Below, one piece after another: positions 35,816-45,149 of a stretch of 58,338 bases of DNA. Below the pieces are notes generated by a model, which had not been told where the DNA came from, did not search any database, and saw only the letters and a program-made list of their open reading frames with translations. The stretch spans positions 1-58,338 of the forward strand of contig JAEOTU010000128.1 of NCBI GenBank assembly GCA_016839665.1, given 5' to 3'. The stretch comes from Candidatus Hodarchaeota archaeon (GTDB lineage Archaea > Asgardarchaeota > Heimdallarchaeia > Hodarchaeales > Hodarchaeaceae). Within the stretch, counting starts at the first letter, position 1. Every line of letters begins with the position of its first letter. Made by a program: the position numbers and the translations under genes.

Positions 35816-36331
35816 ATGGCTGTAAAATCCCTCCAAGAGATACTTAGAGACATCCTTAAGGAAGGTAGAAAGACTCCTGGAGAATGGAAAACGATTTCTG
35901 CCCCAACTCCAGACAGATTTGGATCGGATTTATTGCTTTTTCATCCTGTAACAGGACCGATTTTTCAAGTCCGAGCTTATGAAAAAAATCCACTTCAAAT
36001 GACAGGGATGGGGACTCGAATAACTCAGAATGTTGATGAGGACTTTTTACGACTCGTTAAAAACCAAAAATCTCGTGGTAATCTAGGAATTCTTGATCTC
36101 AATTACCGTATCATTCGAGAAGCTATTAATGAAGGTACTAAACTTGATCAAATTTTCCTTAATGCTCTTGGAGGAACAAAAGACCAAGGAATAGACTTTG
36201 TTAATCTTGGAGATGCTTTTAAATCTAGTAGACAAAAACCTCTTCCCATACTATCAGATTCTCAAAAGAAGTTGGATAAAGAGTATAAACGCCTTCTTAA
36301 GAGAGAAGGAAAAACTTCTATGTATGGTTAA
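35816..36331 (+). CDS. Hypothetical protein
   Basis: 171 residues from the ATG at 35816, chosen over a TTG at 35786 because a GTGAG-type site precedes it. No family recognised. The middle part (DRFGSDLLLFHPVTGPIFQVRAYEKNP) looks like a beta hairpin, and the rest is helical with a basic C-terminal end. No membrane segment. Confidence 0.6.
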   Translation: MAVKSLQEILRDILKEGRKTPGEWKTISAPTPDRFGSDLLLFHPVTGPIFQVRAYEKNPLQMTGMGTRITQNVDEDFLRLVKNQKSRGNLGILDLNYRIIREAINEGTKLDQIFLNALGGTKDQGIDFVNLGDAFKSSRQKPLPILSDSQKKLDKEYKRLLKREGKTSMYG

Positions 36332-36505
36332 CAAATTTTTTTCATAAATCAGAAGAATTTTTGTTGACAAAGTTGAAATTCCCTTTTTTATCTCTCCCAA
36401 TTGTTATGATTCGATAAAGGGGATAGGTGTTTTCCATGCCCTATTGATAGAAAAGTTTTCATATATTTGATATACATAACTAGTCTTTGAAAACAGTGGT
36501 TTAAA

Positions 36506-37291
36506 ATGTCTTGGCACGATGAATATACCAATTTAGTAAATGATTTTACTAGTGCAGTGGAGGATGAACTTCTTCAATATGTAAGGGGACTCATTCTCTA
36601 CGGATCATATCGAAAAGAACAGGATGAACCGGGATGGATTATTCCTGGAACAAGTGACATCGACTTTGTGCTCGTGGTTGATGTAGATGACATTAATGAG
36701 GATAAACCAGCCCGAAGATTAACCAAAATTGGAGAAGCATTATCAGTTTTCTTTGTTCATCCAGTTTATGCGCCAATTCTCGATTTACGCCTATTAGAGT
36801 TTACAGATCTACCAGCTAGTATTGGTATGGGGTTTTCACCTATCCACGCCGTTGCTGCTGCCCAGCACGGAGAAGCTATTCTTGGAAAAAACGTATTGGA
36901 AAACTTTACCTATAGTGAGAAATTATTGAACCGATCTGCGAAAATAATTGTTAATCAAGGTTATGAAAATATAAAACGTGGTTATTTACATCGAGAACTT
37001 GGAGAAGAACAGATCTGCATTGAATTCGCAGATATAATTTTAGATATTGCTCACGCCGCTTTAGCTGCGTCTGGTATCTTCAATTTAGTTAGACCAGAAG
37101 TTCCTGAAAAATTCGATCTTCTTTTAGGGGATAAGATTGGTAGTGATGGAGTGGATATTGTTTATGAGGCCAAAAAGTGGCGTATGGGTAGTCAGAAAAT
37201 GAAACCTTCAGACTTTCTACGTGGTTCACTCAAGCTTTCTCAAGCTGTGTTAAAGTATATCCGAAATCCATTTAATTCGGGACAACCTTGA
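36506..37291 (+). CDS. Nucleotidyltransferase-fold protein with C-terminal HEPN-like helices
   Basis: 'LILYGSYRKEQ' followed by 'GTSDIDFVLVV' is the GS...D.D signature of the polymerase-beta-like nucleotidyltransferase fold. The C-terminal half is helical (EQICIEFADIILDIAHAAL) and may be the substrate or HEPN-like helical domain. 261 residues. Could modify a small molecule (such as an aminoglycoside-type enzyme) or act in a toxin-antitoxin-like pair; context does not decide. Confidence 0.8.
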   Translation: MSWHDEYTNLVNDFTSAVEDELLQYVRGLILYGSYRKEQDEPGWIIPGTSDIDFVLVVDVDDINEDKPARRLTKIGEALSVFFVHPVYAPILDLRLLEFTDLPASIGMGFSPIHAVAAAQHGEAILGKNVLENFTYSEKLLNRSAKIIVNQGYENIKRGYLHRELGEEQICIEFADIILDIAHAALAASGIFNLVRPEVPEKFDLLLGDKIGSDGVDIVYEAKKWRMGSQKMKPSDFLRGSLKLSQAVLKYIRNPFNSGQP

Positions 37292-37475
37292 AAAATCGGT
37301 TTTTCCCATATTGTTTTTACTTTTCATCCTTATAATCGGAAATAGGAGTATATTTCTCTTAAATGAATTTATTTTTGTAATAATATTATAATTTTAAAAT
37401 GAAGTAGTCTTAGGAAAATGCATCAACGGAGAATTTTTAAACAAAAGGATTAGAATTACAGGGTGACCTTCTAAT

Positions 37476-39065
37476 TTGAATCGTAAAACTCTAGTGGCGG
37501 GTATAGTTATAGGAGTAGTAGTAATTTCTATTGTAATTGGAGGAGGTCTTCTCATTCTTTCCCCCCCACAATTTGACTCCTCTTTTACATTTCATATTAC
37601 CGGAGGAACAGTGATCGATTATACTCCTGACAATCACATTACCAAGATTTGGAATCAAGGCTTTAATCTTACTTTTGCTAATTTACCTGATTATGTCAAT
37701 AGTAGTACTCAATACTCGATTTTTATTGCGAATATTAATAATAGAAAATTGACAATTTCAGGTCTCGAAAGTACAGAGTCTTATCAAATCCTCAATGAAA
37801 CTTGTCTATTCTTGAGCTTAACCAGTAATCCTAAAGTTTTCCGAATTGTTGAAATCTTGAGTGGTCCAATAAACCAAATCTCTGACGGATTCACATTCGC
37901 GGTAATTGGAGACACGCAAGGCTTTTCTATGTTTTATGAAAACCTTGTTAAGGAAACCTCTGTTGATTTTATCTTACATCTTGGTGATATTACTGCTGAC
38001 GGTTCTGAAGAACGATTAAGAGCTTTTCAGAAGATTACTATGAATTCTACTGTTCCTGTTTTTTCAACGCCAGGAAATCATGATATTAAAAAGTTAAATT
38101 CAACTGATTCATACAAGAGGTATTTTGGTAATTCGGAGTATTATTTTAATTATGGAGGATATTTGTTTATTTCTTTAGATTCCACAAAAGCCTCGTTTTC
38201 AGAAAAGGGGTTGAAATTTCTTGAAGTGATATTGAATAAATTCCCAAATATTCCCAAGGTTATCTTCACTCACATGCCCCTCTTTGACCCCCGTGGGAAT
38301 GACAATGACCACGCATTATTAAATAAAACTCAATCTACTCAGATACTTTCAATGATAGCAAATTACAACGTTAAACTAGTGTTATCAGGACATATCCATT
38401 ATTTTAATCATACAGTTAAAAATGGAACCCATTTTCTAACATCAGGAGGAGGAGGGGCTATATTGTATGAACCACCAGAACGAGGTGGGTTCTATCATTA
38501 TACTAAGATCAAAATTACGACCAATAGCATCAATATAACACCCATTGTCTTAACCAGACCAATCCAACCCACTGATATCCATTTGATTAAAGGAGGTAAT
38601 GATACGATCATATCACTACAAGATTTACAGTCAGAATTCACTATTATTCAAGGGAATTCGAGTTTTCAAAACCAATATGACAATTGGAGAGGATATGGGT
38701 CTTATATTGGAGTTTCTGTTGCTGTTCTTGTTAATAAAGTTGGTGGAATGCTACCAACACAAATCCTAGAAGTAGAATCTTGGGATAGCTTGAAAGAGAA
38801 TTTTAGCTTCCCTGTGATTTACCCAAATGATACATTCAAAACAATACAAGGAGAACTTATACTAGCCTTTTCATATAACAATACATTAGTTCCTTATTGG
38901 AGTGATGGATATAGAATCATTTTTCTACCTAGTGATGAAAAGTATTCCAATACCGATTGCTTAACAACTTCACCTCCAGGAGAAGGTTGTAGGATTTCAG
39001 GAAGATCTGCAGGCTCTCGATGGGTCAAATATGTAAAATCTTTGAGAATAATAGGAGAAGAGTAA
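37476..39065 (+). CDS. Membrane-anchored metallophosphoesterase with a C-terminal domain shared with the ECF neighbour
   Basis: A TTG start (ribosome site GGGTGACC at 37461-37468) gives an N-terminal membrane helix (about 7-28), then an extracellular calcineurin-like phosphoesterase domain: 'IGDTQG', 'LHLGDIT', 'TPGNHD', 'FTHMP', 'LSGHIH'. All metal ligands are present. After a beta-rich region, residues 405-525 ('GVSVAVLVNKVGGM', 'SDGYRIIF', 'GSRWVKYVKSLRI') look like a molybdopterin-binding-type (sulfite-oxidase-like) fold. The next gene starts 1 bp inside its stop codon. An extracellular phosphatase that frees a vitamin precursor for the adjacent importer is a reasonable inference. Confidence 0.88.
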   Translation: MNRKTLVAGIVIGVVVISIVIGGGLLILSPPQFDSSFTFHITGGTVIDYTPDNHITKIWNQGFNLTFANLPDYVNSSTQYSIFIANINNRKLTISGLESTESYQILNETCLFLSLTSNPKVFRIVEILSGPINQISDGFTFAVIGDTQGFSMFYENLVKETSVDFILHLGDITADGSEERLRAFQKITMNSTVPVFSTPGNHDIKKLNSTDSYKRYFGNSEYYFNYGGYLFISLDSTKASFSEKGLKFLEVILNKFPNIPKVIFTHMPLFDPRGNDNDHALLNKTQSTQILSMIANYNVKLVLSGHIHYFNHTVKNGTHFLTSGGGGAILYEPPERGGFYHYTKIKITTNSINITPIVLTRPIQPTDIHLIKGGNDTIISLQDLQSEFTIIQGNSSFQNQYDNWRGYGSYIGVSVAVLVNKVGGMLPTQILEVESWDSLKENFSFPVIYPNDTFKTIQGELILAFSYNNTLVPYWSDGYRIIFLPSDEKYSNTDCLTTSPPGEGCRISGRSAGSRWVKYVKSLRIIGEE

Positions 39066-40201
39066 TGAAAGAAGAACATGAGGATACCTCTGACCATAAA
39101 AAGGTTTCAGAATACAAACCCTCATTATCAAAGATACCTTGGGTTAGGACTGACCTAGTTCACCGAAAAATAGAGGAGAATTATTATTATGAGACAAGTG
39201 ATTTAGTAATCATTGCTCTATTTAGCGGATTGGGGGGTATTCTTAGTACGTTTGTTGGGTATTTAGGAAACCTTGTGAATAGCTTTCTTGGGGTACCTTT
39301 TGGAGGAGGACAAATTATCTCTGGACTCCATGTATTCTGGATTGTACTCATTTATCTTTTGACAAATCGAAAAATAGGGACTGCATTCTTAGCAGGAATT
39401 ATAAAAGGATTCGTTGAATTCTTTTCAGGTAGTGCACATGGTATCTTAGTTATTCTGCTATCTGGTAGTCAAGGATTAATCATAGAAATTGTTTTGATAA
39501 TTTTTCTCTCCTCAAACAACAAAATAATCATTTCGCTTGCCTCAGGTTTGTCGAGTGTTTCAAATGTATTGATTCAGCAATTAATCTTTTTCAATTCCCA
39601 AATTCCTCCACTCTTTATTGCTTTCATCGGAATCGTTAGCTTTGGTTCAGGTTTCGTAATTGGGGGTATGTTACCAATCATATTTTTTCATGTTTTTGAG
39701 AAATCCGAGATTCTGAATTGGCGAAAAACTCCTTTAGTCTCAAGACAACTTAAACATATCAAATTAATTCGTCTGAGCATTATAATTATCTTGGTTATTA
39801 GCGAAATCTCCATTTTCTCATTCTTGGCATTTCAAAATCGCTATTCAGCACAGATAACAGGAGAAATCTTCAATCCGTACACGTATTATCCAGCAGACTT
39901 TCTGGATCGCCAAGTAACGGTAGAAGCTGAACTTATAGGAGACTTTACCCATGTTTCACCTAGAAACTATACAGGTGTTCCATTAGAAATCATAATTGCA
40001 GAAGCACAACCAATTTCAGAAATCTATATAGCGAAGGTTATTGCATCGGATGGATATTACGTGACTTTCAACTCAACAGACATTCAACGTGATTTATCAT
40101 TAATTCTAATCATGGATTCTACAGGTCTTCGTGTTATAGCTGGTAATTTTCATGGGAGCTATTGGATTAACAACGTGGATAATATTGAGATTTACGATTA
40201 G
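39065..40201 (+). CDS. ECF transporter substrate-binding (S) component, YkoE-like, with extracytoplasmic domain
   Basis: I chose the ATG at 39065, which overlaps the upstream stop (taATG) and has AGGAGAAG just before it. Residues about 40-210 hold five to six membrane helices in the YkoE pattern (GGGQIISGLHVFWIV, FSGSAHGILVILLSGSQGLIIEI), so the substrate is probably the thiamine precursor HMP or thiamine. Another helix near 235-255 leads to an outside domain of about 120 residues ('YTGVPLEIIIAEA', 'ASDGYYVTF', 'GLRVIAGNFHGSYWINNVDNIEI') resembling the C-terminal domain of the metallophosphoesterase upstream. The order S, double ATPase, T matches ykoEDC. Confidence 0.8.
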   Translation: MKEEHEDTSDHKKVSEYKPSLSKIPWVRTDLVHRKIEENYYYETSDLVIIALFSGLGGILSTFVGYLGNLVNSFLGVPFGGGQIISGLHVFWIVLIYLLTNRKIGTAFLAGIIKGFVEFFSGSAHGILVILLSGSQGLIIEIVLIIFLSSNNKIIISLASGLSSVSNVLIQQLIFFNSQIPPLFIAFIGIVSFGSGFVIGGMLPIIFFHVFEKSEILNWRKTPLVSRQLKHIKLIRLSIIIILVISEISIFSFLAFQNRYSAQITGEIFNPYTYYPADFLDRQVTVEAELIGDFTHVSPRNYTGVPLEIIIAEAQPISEIYIAKVIASDGYYVTFNSTDIQRDLSLILIMDSTGLRVIAGNFHGSYWINNVDNIEIYD

Positions 40202-40269
40202 CAAAATGATATCCGAACTCTTGAGAAAATAACCTAAGTACAATACAAAGCTTACCTAGTTGATCTAAC

Positions 40270-41772
40270 ATGTCTTCGCGTCGTATACAAGTTCAGGTTC
40301 AGGACTTTTCTTTTAGATATTACGGTTCGGAGATTGACGCATTATCTAATGTAAGCTTAACTTTTTATGAAGGCGAGTATACCTGCATAACGGGGGCAAG
40401 TGGTAGTGGCAAGACCAGTTTAGCTCTAGCGATGTGTGGTTTTATTCCACATACCATTGGAGGAGAAACAAATGGAAAGATTATGCTTCAAGAGATTCCA
40501 AGTATAGACCTATCTATTTCTCAGATAAGTCAATTCATTGGTTTGGTTCAACAAGATCCAGAAAACCAGCTTGTAACTCCAACAGTTTTAGAAGAAATCG
40601 CTTTTGGTCCTGAAAACTTATGTTTGCCAAATAATGAAATTTTAGAAAGAGTAAAAAGCAGTTCTCAGAATATTGACTTAAATTCACTATTGTCTCGATC
40701 CACAAATGAACTATCTGGAGGAGAAAAACAACGTGTTGCCATCGCGTCAATCCTCGCGATGCGCCCTCAAGTAATAGTCCTAGATGAACCAACTTCTTTC
40801 TTAGATTTCAGGAGTGTTCAAAAACTACTATCAGTTCTAAAAGAATTAAACCAAAAAGAAAATTTAACAATTATAATTATAGAACATCGACCTTACATGT
40901 TTAAAGCTTTTCTTGATCGATTAATTATCTTCAATCAAGGAAAAGTCAAAAGAGATCTTAAGAAAACCGAAATTAATTTTCAAACACTGAAGACCCCAGA
41001 CGAAATCCTTCAGAATATTCGCCAAATTAAACCCAAACGTGACTCAGAGATTAATTTGGATATTCATCAGCTGAAGACAATCCTGAGAAATCGAGAAGTA
41101 TTAACAGGGATATCTGCTGTATTTAAGAGAGGACAGATTTACGGGATCATGGGTCCTAATGGAGCAGGAAAAACCACACTATTACAAACTATTATGAACC
41201 TCATTCCCAGTAACGGAAATATTTATTATAATAGGAAGGAAATCTCGAAAATTCCAACATATCAACTAGCAAGAAACATTGGACTCATTTTCCAAAATCC
41301 AAATCACCAAATATTTGAAAAAAATGTATTGGATGAGATTACATTTGCTCCAAGAAATTTCAAACAAGACTTAGACAATATTATCCCACGAGCAAAGCAG
41401 TTACTAAAACAAGCATCTCTCGATTCCTATACAAATCAACCTCCTTTTGGGTTGAGTTATGGCGAGAAACGTAGACTAAACGTCTACTCTATAATGATCT
41501 ACGAACCTGAAATAATGTTGTTGGACGAGCCATTTATAGGGCAAGATCGGGCAAATGTCGAGTCTCTACTTCAACTCTTGAAGGAGCGAAAGTTAAAGGG
41601 ACAGACAACGGTTATAGTTTCTCATAGAAGAGAGCTGCTTGATTTAGCAGACTATATTTTTGTTTTAGATCAAGGAAAAATTGCTGCTCAAGGTACATCC
41701 AGCGAAGTGGCTCCTTTTCTTCGCAAAAATGAAATTGTTGATTTCTCTATGGATTTGGTTCAAGATGAATAG
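40270..41772 (+). CDS. ECF transporter double ATPase (YkoD-like)
   Basis: Two ATP-binding cassettes in one 500-residue chain. Cassette 1 has Walker A 'GASGSGKTS', signature 'LSGGEKQR' and Walker B 'VIVLDEPTSFLD'. Cassette 2 has 'GPNGAGKTT', a modified signature 'LSYGEKRR' and 'IMLLDEPFIGQD'. The Q-loops 'QQDPENQ' and 'QNPNHQ' are of the ECF/cobalt type. It powers the importer formed with the S and T components on either side. Confidence 0.95.
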   Translation: MSSRRIQVQVQDFSFRYYGSEIDALSNVSLTFYEGEYTCITGASGSGKTSLALAMCGFIPHTIGGETNGKIMLQEIPSIDLSISQISQFIGLVQQDPENQLVTPTVLEEIAFGPENLCLPNNEILERVKSSSQNIDLNSLLSRSTNELSGGEKQRVAIASILAMRPQVIVLDEPTSFLDFRSVQKLLSVLKELNQKENLTIIIIEHRPYMFKAFLDRLIIFNQGKVKRDLKKTEINFQTLKTPDEILQNIRQIKPKRDSEINLDIHQLKTILRNREVLTGISAVFKRGQIYGIMGPNGAGKTTLLQTIMNLIPSNGNIYYNRKEISKIPTYQLARNIGLIFQNPNHQIFEKNVLDEITFAPRNFKQDLDNIIPRAKQLLKQASLDSYTNQPPFGLSYGEKRRLNVYSIMIYEPEIMLLDEPFIGQDRANVESLLQLLKERKLKGQTTVIVSHRRELLDLADYIFVLDQGKIAAQGTSSEVAPFLRKNEIVDFSMDLVQDE

Positions 41773-42565
41773 AGACCCGTCCTTTCATTCATTTGCTAAT
41801 AGCTTACAGAAGGATCAGAAGATGGGCACTAATCCATTAGTGAAGTTTTTCGGAGTAATCTTAATTTCTTTAGTGCTTTTTGGAAGTCCAAATCTTGTTA
41901 AAATTTACTGTATTGTTTTGAGTATTGTTCTTTTTTATTTTCTAGGAAGTTTTCCTTTCAATGTAGCAAAACCGCGATATCGTATGATGTTTTTGTTTTC
42001 CATTACAATTTTCTTGGTTCAAATCTTATTTGTACATGAAGGAACCTTCCTTTTCCATTTAATCAATCTTAAAATTGGTGAATACGGCCCATTCTTTCCA
42101 ATCTATGAGAAAGGTGTATATCAAGGATTTCTCCTTGTAGGACGCTTTTGGGGATTGATTTCAATCAGTTGGATCTTTGTTAATTCAACAAATCCCTTTG
42201 ATTTCGCTCAATCCCTTACCAAAATTGGTATACCGTACAGGTTTGCCTATTCTTTGTCTTTAGCACTTCGTTTCGCACCAGTATTTAGTATTGAAACCAA
42301 TATCATCCAAAATGCTCAACAATCACGAGGGCTAAATGTAAATCCCAACACAGTTAGAGGAATCATGAATCTCTTGCGCTATACATTAATCCCGATGATT
42401 AGTTCGACTTTAAATCGAATACGAGACATAACTATAAGTATGGATGGACGAGCCTTTGGTAGCTATTCCTCGAGGAGCTATATCCGAGAAATCCCATTTA
42501 CTCCTTCAGATTTCTTGAAAACGATCACTATTACGGGCTTTTTGTTAATTTTCAGTCTTCTTTAA
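41765..42565 (+). CDS. ecfT: ECF transporter transmembrane (T) component
   Basis: Start chosen at ATG 41765, overlapping the ATPase stop by 8 bp. The protein has about five hydrophobic helices and the coupling motifs of EcfT/CbiQ, including 'QNAQQSRGLNV' and 'SMDGRAFGSY' (the two A-R-G-type motifs that contact the ATPases). 266 residues, normal for YkoC/CbiQ. Completes the ykoEDC-like operon. Confidence 0.92.
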   Translation: MNRDPSFHSFANSLQKDQKMGTNPLVKFFGVILISLVLFGSPNLVKIYCIVLSIVLFYFLGSFPFNVAKPRYRMMFLFSITIFLVQILFVHEGTFLFHLINLKIGEYGPFFPIYEKGVYQGFLLVGRFWGLISISWIFVNSTNPFDFAQSLTKIGIPYRFAYSLSLALRFAPVFSIETNIIQNAQQSRGLNVNPNTVRGIMNLLRYTLIPMISSTLNRIRDITISMDGRAFGSYSSRSYIREIPFTPSDFLKTITITGFLLIFSLL

Positions 42566-42618
42566 GCTTCAATTGAAGGAAATAAAGTTTTTTAAAACTC
42601 GATGAAATTTGATTATTA

Positions 42619-43359
42619 ATGATGACCCAAGACCCCTCTCATTCTGAACGGCCTTTAATTCATCAACATATTGTTCTTATACCAATTGATGAACTCTTTG
42701 GTCATGAAGAGGTAGTACAAAACCAAGTGGATTGGTTAAAAGACAACTTAAAAAAGTTAGGATATTTTTTCCGTCCAATTTTAATTGCAAAAAAGGAGAA
42801 AGTCGTTTTAGATGGGCATCATAGAGTGGTTGCACTCAAAGAATTGGGTGAAGAACGGAACGAAAAAATAATAAAAATTCCATGTGTTGAGATTGAATAT
42901 ATTGGTAATAAGGACATTTCACTTGGTACATGGCATCCAATGTACAATGAAAAAGGAAACTTTAGCTTTCCAGCGGAATTCAAAAAAATTGGTATTAAAT
43001 GGAAAAAATTAGACAAATTCACTCCTGAATGCCTTAATGATCCTAAATCTGGCTTTACACTTAAAACAAATGATAACAATTATTATTGTCTGATAGGAAC
43101 GCAACAGGACATTTATAAGAAATTTCTCAAACATTTCAAACCAAGTGCTTTTGAATACGCAAAAACTCTCGATTACGCACTTCAATCCGTTGAAATTGGC
43201 CGTGCAATATTTTCCCTTTTACGAACACGAGTTACAAAACGAGACGTAATCAAATCAGCTAGGACTAAAAGACTCTATGCACCAAAAACAACACGACATA
43301 TTCTTTCATTCAAATACCAAGATATTAAGGTTCCACTAGAAACTCTCTTTCAAGAATAA
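42619..43359 (+). CDS. ParB/Srx-fold protein similar to archaeal free serine kinase SerK
   Basis: 'IPIDELFGHEEVVQNQVDWLKDNLKKLGYFFRPILI' and 'VVLDGHHRVVALKELG' fit SerK, the ADP-dependent kinase of archaea that converts L-serine to O-phosphoserine for cysteine synthesis; DGHHR is the family's catalytic loop. The later part includes 'PCVEIEYIG'. 246 residues, typical. The assignment of substrate rests on family resemblance only; other ParB-like kinases are possible. Confidence 0.7.
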   Translation: MMTQDPSHSERPLIHQHIVLIPIDELFGHEEVVQNQVDWLKDNLKKLGYFFRPILIAKKEKVVLDGHHRVVALKELGEERNEKIIKIPCVEIEYIGNKDISLGTWHPMYNEKGNFSFPAEFKKIGIKWKKLDKFTPECLNDPKSGFTLKTNDNNYYCLIGTQQDIYKKFLKHFKPSAFEYAKTLDYALQSVEIGRAIFSLLRTRVTKRDVIKSARTKRLYAPKTTRHILSFKYQDIKVPLETLFQE

Positions 43360-43400
43360 TTTTCTTCGAGTCTGTATTAATTCGAAATTTATCGGAGAAT

Positions 43401-43994
43401 TTGATGTTGGAAATTGAATTAATTCAAATAACACCCATTACTGGGATTGTTGAAGGAATGAAGACTTCTCGCCGAAAGGATCATATAGAGAACATTCCTC
43501 AAAAGGTCTTCAAATGGGGTCACTGGTCAGTTTTAGAACACTCTTCAATGACAGTAAGAATCCGTGAAATTAGCAGGGTTTGCACACACCAGTTGGTGCG
43601 TCATCGAATTGGTGTCACCTTTACTCAAGAATCTCAACGTTATTTTGATCCTTTAATAGATCCAGAGTGGTATGTCGTTCCCCCAAGAATCGAAAAAAAC
43701 CCGGAATTAAAACAAAAGTTTATTGAAGCTAGGGATCGTGATGCTGCGGAATACCGTCATTATCGAGAACATGGAATTCCAAAAGAAGATGCTAGGTTTT
43801 GTCTCCCTAATGCTTGTAAAACTATTGTTACATGGACGTTTAACATGAATAGTCTTATCTGGTTTTTTGAACAACGTATGAAGAAAGACGCACAATGGGA
43901 AATTAGAATGTTAGCCCAGAAGCTTTATGATCTGGTGATGACTACTGATTGGGCTGAATTTTTGCAGCAATGGAAACCCAATAGTCGGCGATAA
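43401..43994 (+). CDS. thyX: Flavin-dependent thymidylate synthase ThyX
   Basis: Makes dTMP from dUMP with FAD and methylene-folate. 'GHWSVLEHSSMTVRI', 'SRVCTHQLVRHRIGVTFTQESQRY', 'DARFCLPNACKT' and 'QWEIRMLA' are the ThyX segments. The signature spacing is RHR-X8-S here, one residue longer than the classical RHR-X7-S. 197 residues, at the short end for the family. Start is ATG at 43404 or TTG at 43401. The neighbour SerK-like gene is 41 bp upstream. Confidence 0.93.
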   Translation: MMLEIELIQITPITGIVEGMKTSRRKDHIENIPQKVFKWGHWSVLEHSSMTVRIREISRVCTHQLVRHRIGVTFTQESQRYFDPLIDPEWYVVPPRIEKNPELKQKFIEARDRDAAEYRHYREHGIPKEDARFCLPNACKTIVTWTFNMNSLIWFFEQRMKKDAQWEIRMLAQKLYDLVMTTDWAEFLQQWKPNSRR

Positions 43995-44073
43995 TAGATA
44001 GACTTAGATTAATGAGTTCATAGATTTACCTTAAGAATAATCTTTTAACTTTGGCATAGCTAAAAGTCTTCCA

Positions 44074-45111
44074 GTGAAAAAAATGCCTGGAAAGAATCAG
44101 ACATCTCCATCTATGGCATATGATCGAGTTAAAATTATAGAAAATCCGAAATATAGCGATAAAGCTAAAGAATTTTTAGTTATTCAAAATAAGATAATGG
44201 ATTATTTTGACAAAAAGCAATTTGAGAAAGGATTAAAAGTTGCTTTGGACGCAAAAAATCGTTTTCCAGAAAATCCCACTCTCGTTTTTAGTTGGATTGT
44301 CTCATTTCTTGAAGCGCTTGGAACGAAAGATGAAGAATTGTTAGAAAAAATGGAGGAAGCTTTTAAGAGTGGAGGTTGGTGGTCAAAAAAAGGGTTATTG
44401 GAAGATTTTGAAAAACAAAAAGAGCACCCAAAATTTAAAAAACTTGCAGATTTAGGGGAAATGAAGTATAATGAAGCGCTAGCAGAAGCTAGGGCTGAAC
44501 TTCGAGTGAGGACTCCAAAGAACTACAGAGCCAAGAATAAACTTCAATTTTTACTTGTTCTTCATGGGAGGTGTGCTAACAATGAAAATACGGAACAATA
44601 TTGGAAAAATATTGTAGAGAAGAAAGGTATCATAGTTGCCTCATTGCAATCATCTCAAATGATTAGTGGTGCTCACTATGTATGGGATGATAGGATCATT
44701 GCATTTGAAGATTTAAAGTACGCTTACGAAATACTTGTAGAGCAATACGGAGCAGATCCATCTAATATGATCCTTGCAGGTATTTCTCAAGGAGCCGAAA
44801 TAGCTCTTATTGCTTTATTTTCAGGTCTGATACCCGCCACTGGATTTATTAGTATGATTCCATCTGTTGGAAGTTTCTCAAACCAATTCATAGATGGGGA
44901 CTCATTGCTAATTAAAGTGGAAAAGATAAAAGGTTGTATAATTGCAGGAGAAAAAGATCCTCGCTATGAAAAAACAAAAGCTGTTTACAAATTCTTAACT
45001 AATAACGGTATAGTATGTCAACTATACTCCTACCCAGGGCTAGATCATCGAATTCCTGACGATTACAACCAAATTTTACTAAAATCTGTTAATTTTATTC
45101 TAGGAGAATAA
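44074..45111 (+). CDS. Alpha/beta-hydrolase (esterase/phospholipase-like) with helical N-terminal domain
   Basis: The N-terminal 145 residues are helical with TPR-like spacing. The C-terminal 200 residues form an alpha/beta hydrolase with oxyanion 'LVLHGR', nucleophile 'LAGISQGAEIA' (G.S.G), acid in 'AGEKDPRYE' and His in 'GLDHRIPDDY'. GTG start; an ATG three codons on is an alternative. 345 residues. Substrate unknown. Confidence 0.85.
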   Translation: MKKMPGKNQTSPSMAYDRVKIIENPKYSDKAKEFLVIQNKIMDYFDKKQFEKGLKVALDAKNRFPENPTLVFSWIVSFLEALGTKDEELLEKMEEAFKSGGWWSKKGLLEDFEKQKEHPKFKKLADLGEMKYNEALAEARAELRVRTPKNYRAKNKLQFLLVLHGRCANNENTEQYWKNIVEKKGIIVASLQSSQMISGAHYVWDDRIIAFEDLKYAYEILVEQYGADPSNMILAGISQGAEIALIALFSGLIPATGFISMIPSVGSFSNQFIDGDSLLIKVEKIKGCIIAGEKDPRYEKTKAVYKFLTNNGIVCQLYSYPGLDHRIPDDYNQILLKSVNFILGE

Positions 45112-45149
45112 TCCACCAATTTCCTCGACTATAATTTAGTTAAGTTGGA

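Noticed and set aside
40270..42565. Cobalt or nickel (CbiMQO) importer
   Set aside because: The double-cassette ATPase and the S protein with YkoE-like segments fit a thiamine-precursor importer; CbiM/CbiN features are absent.
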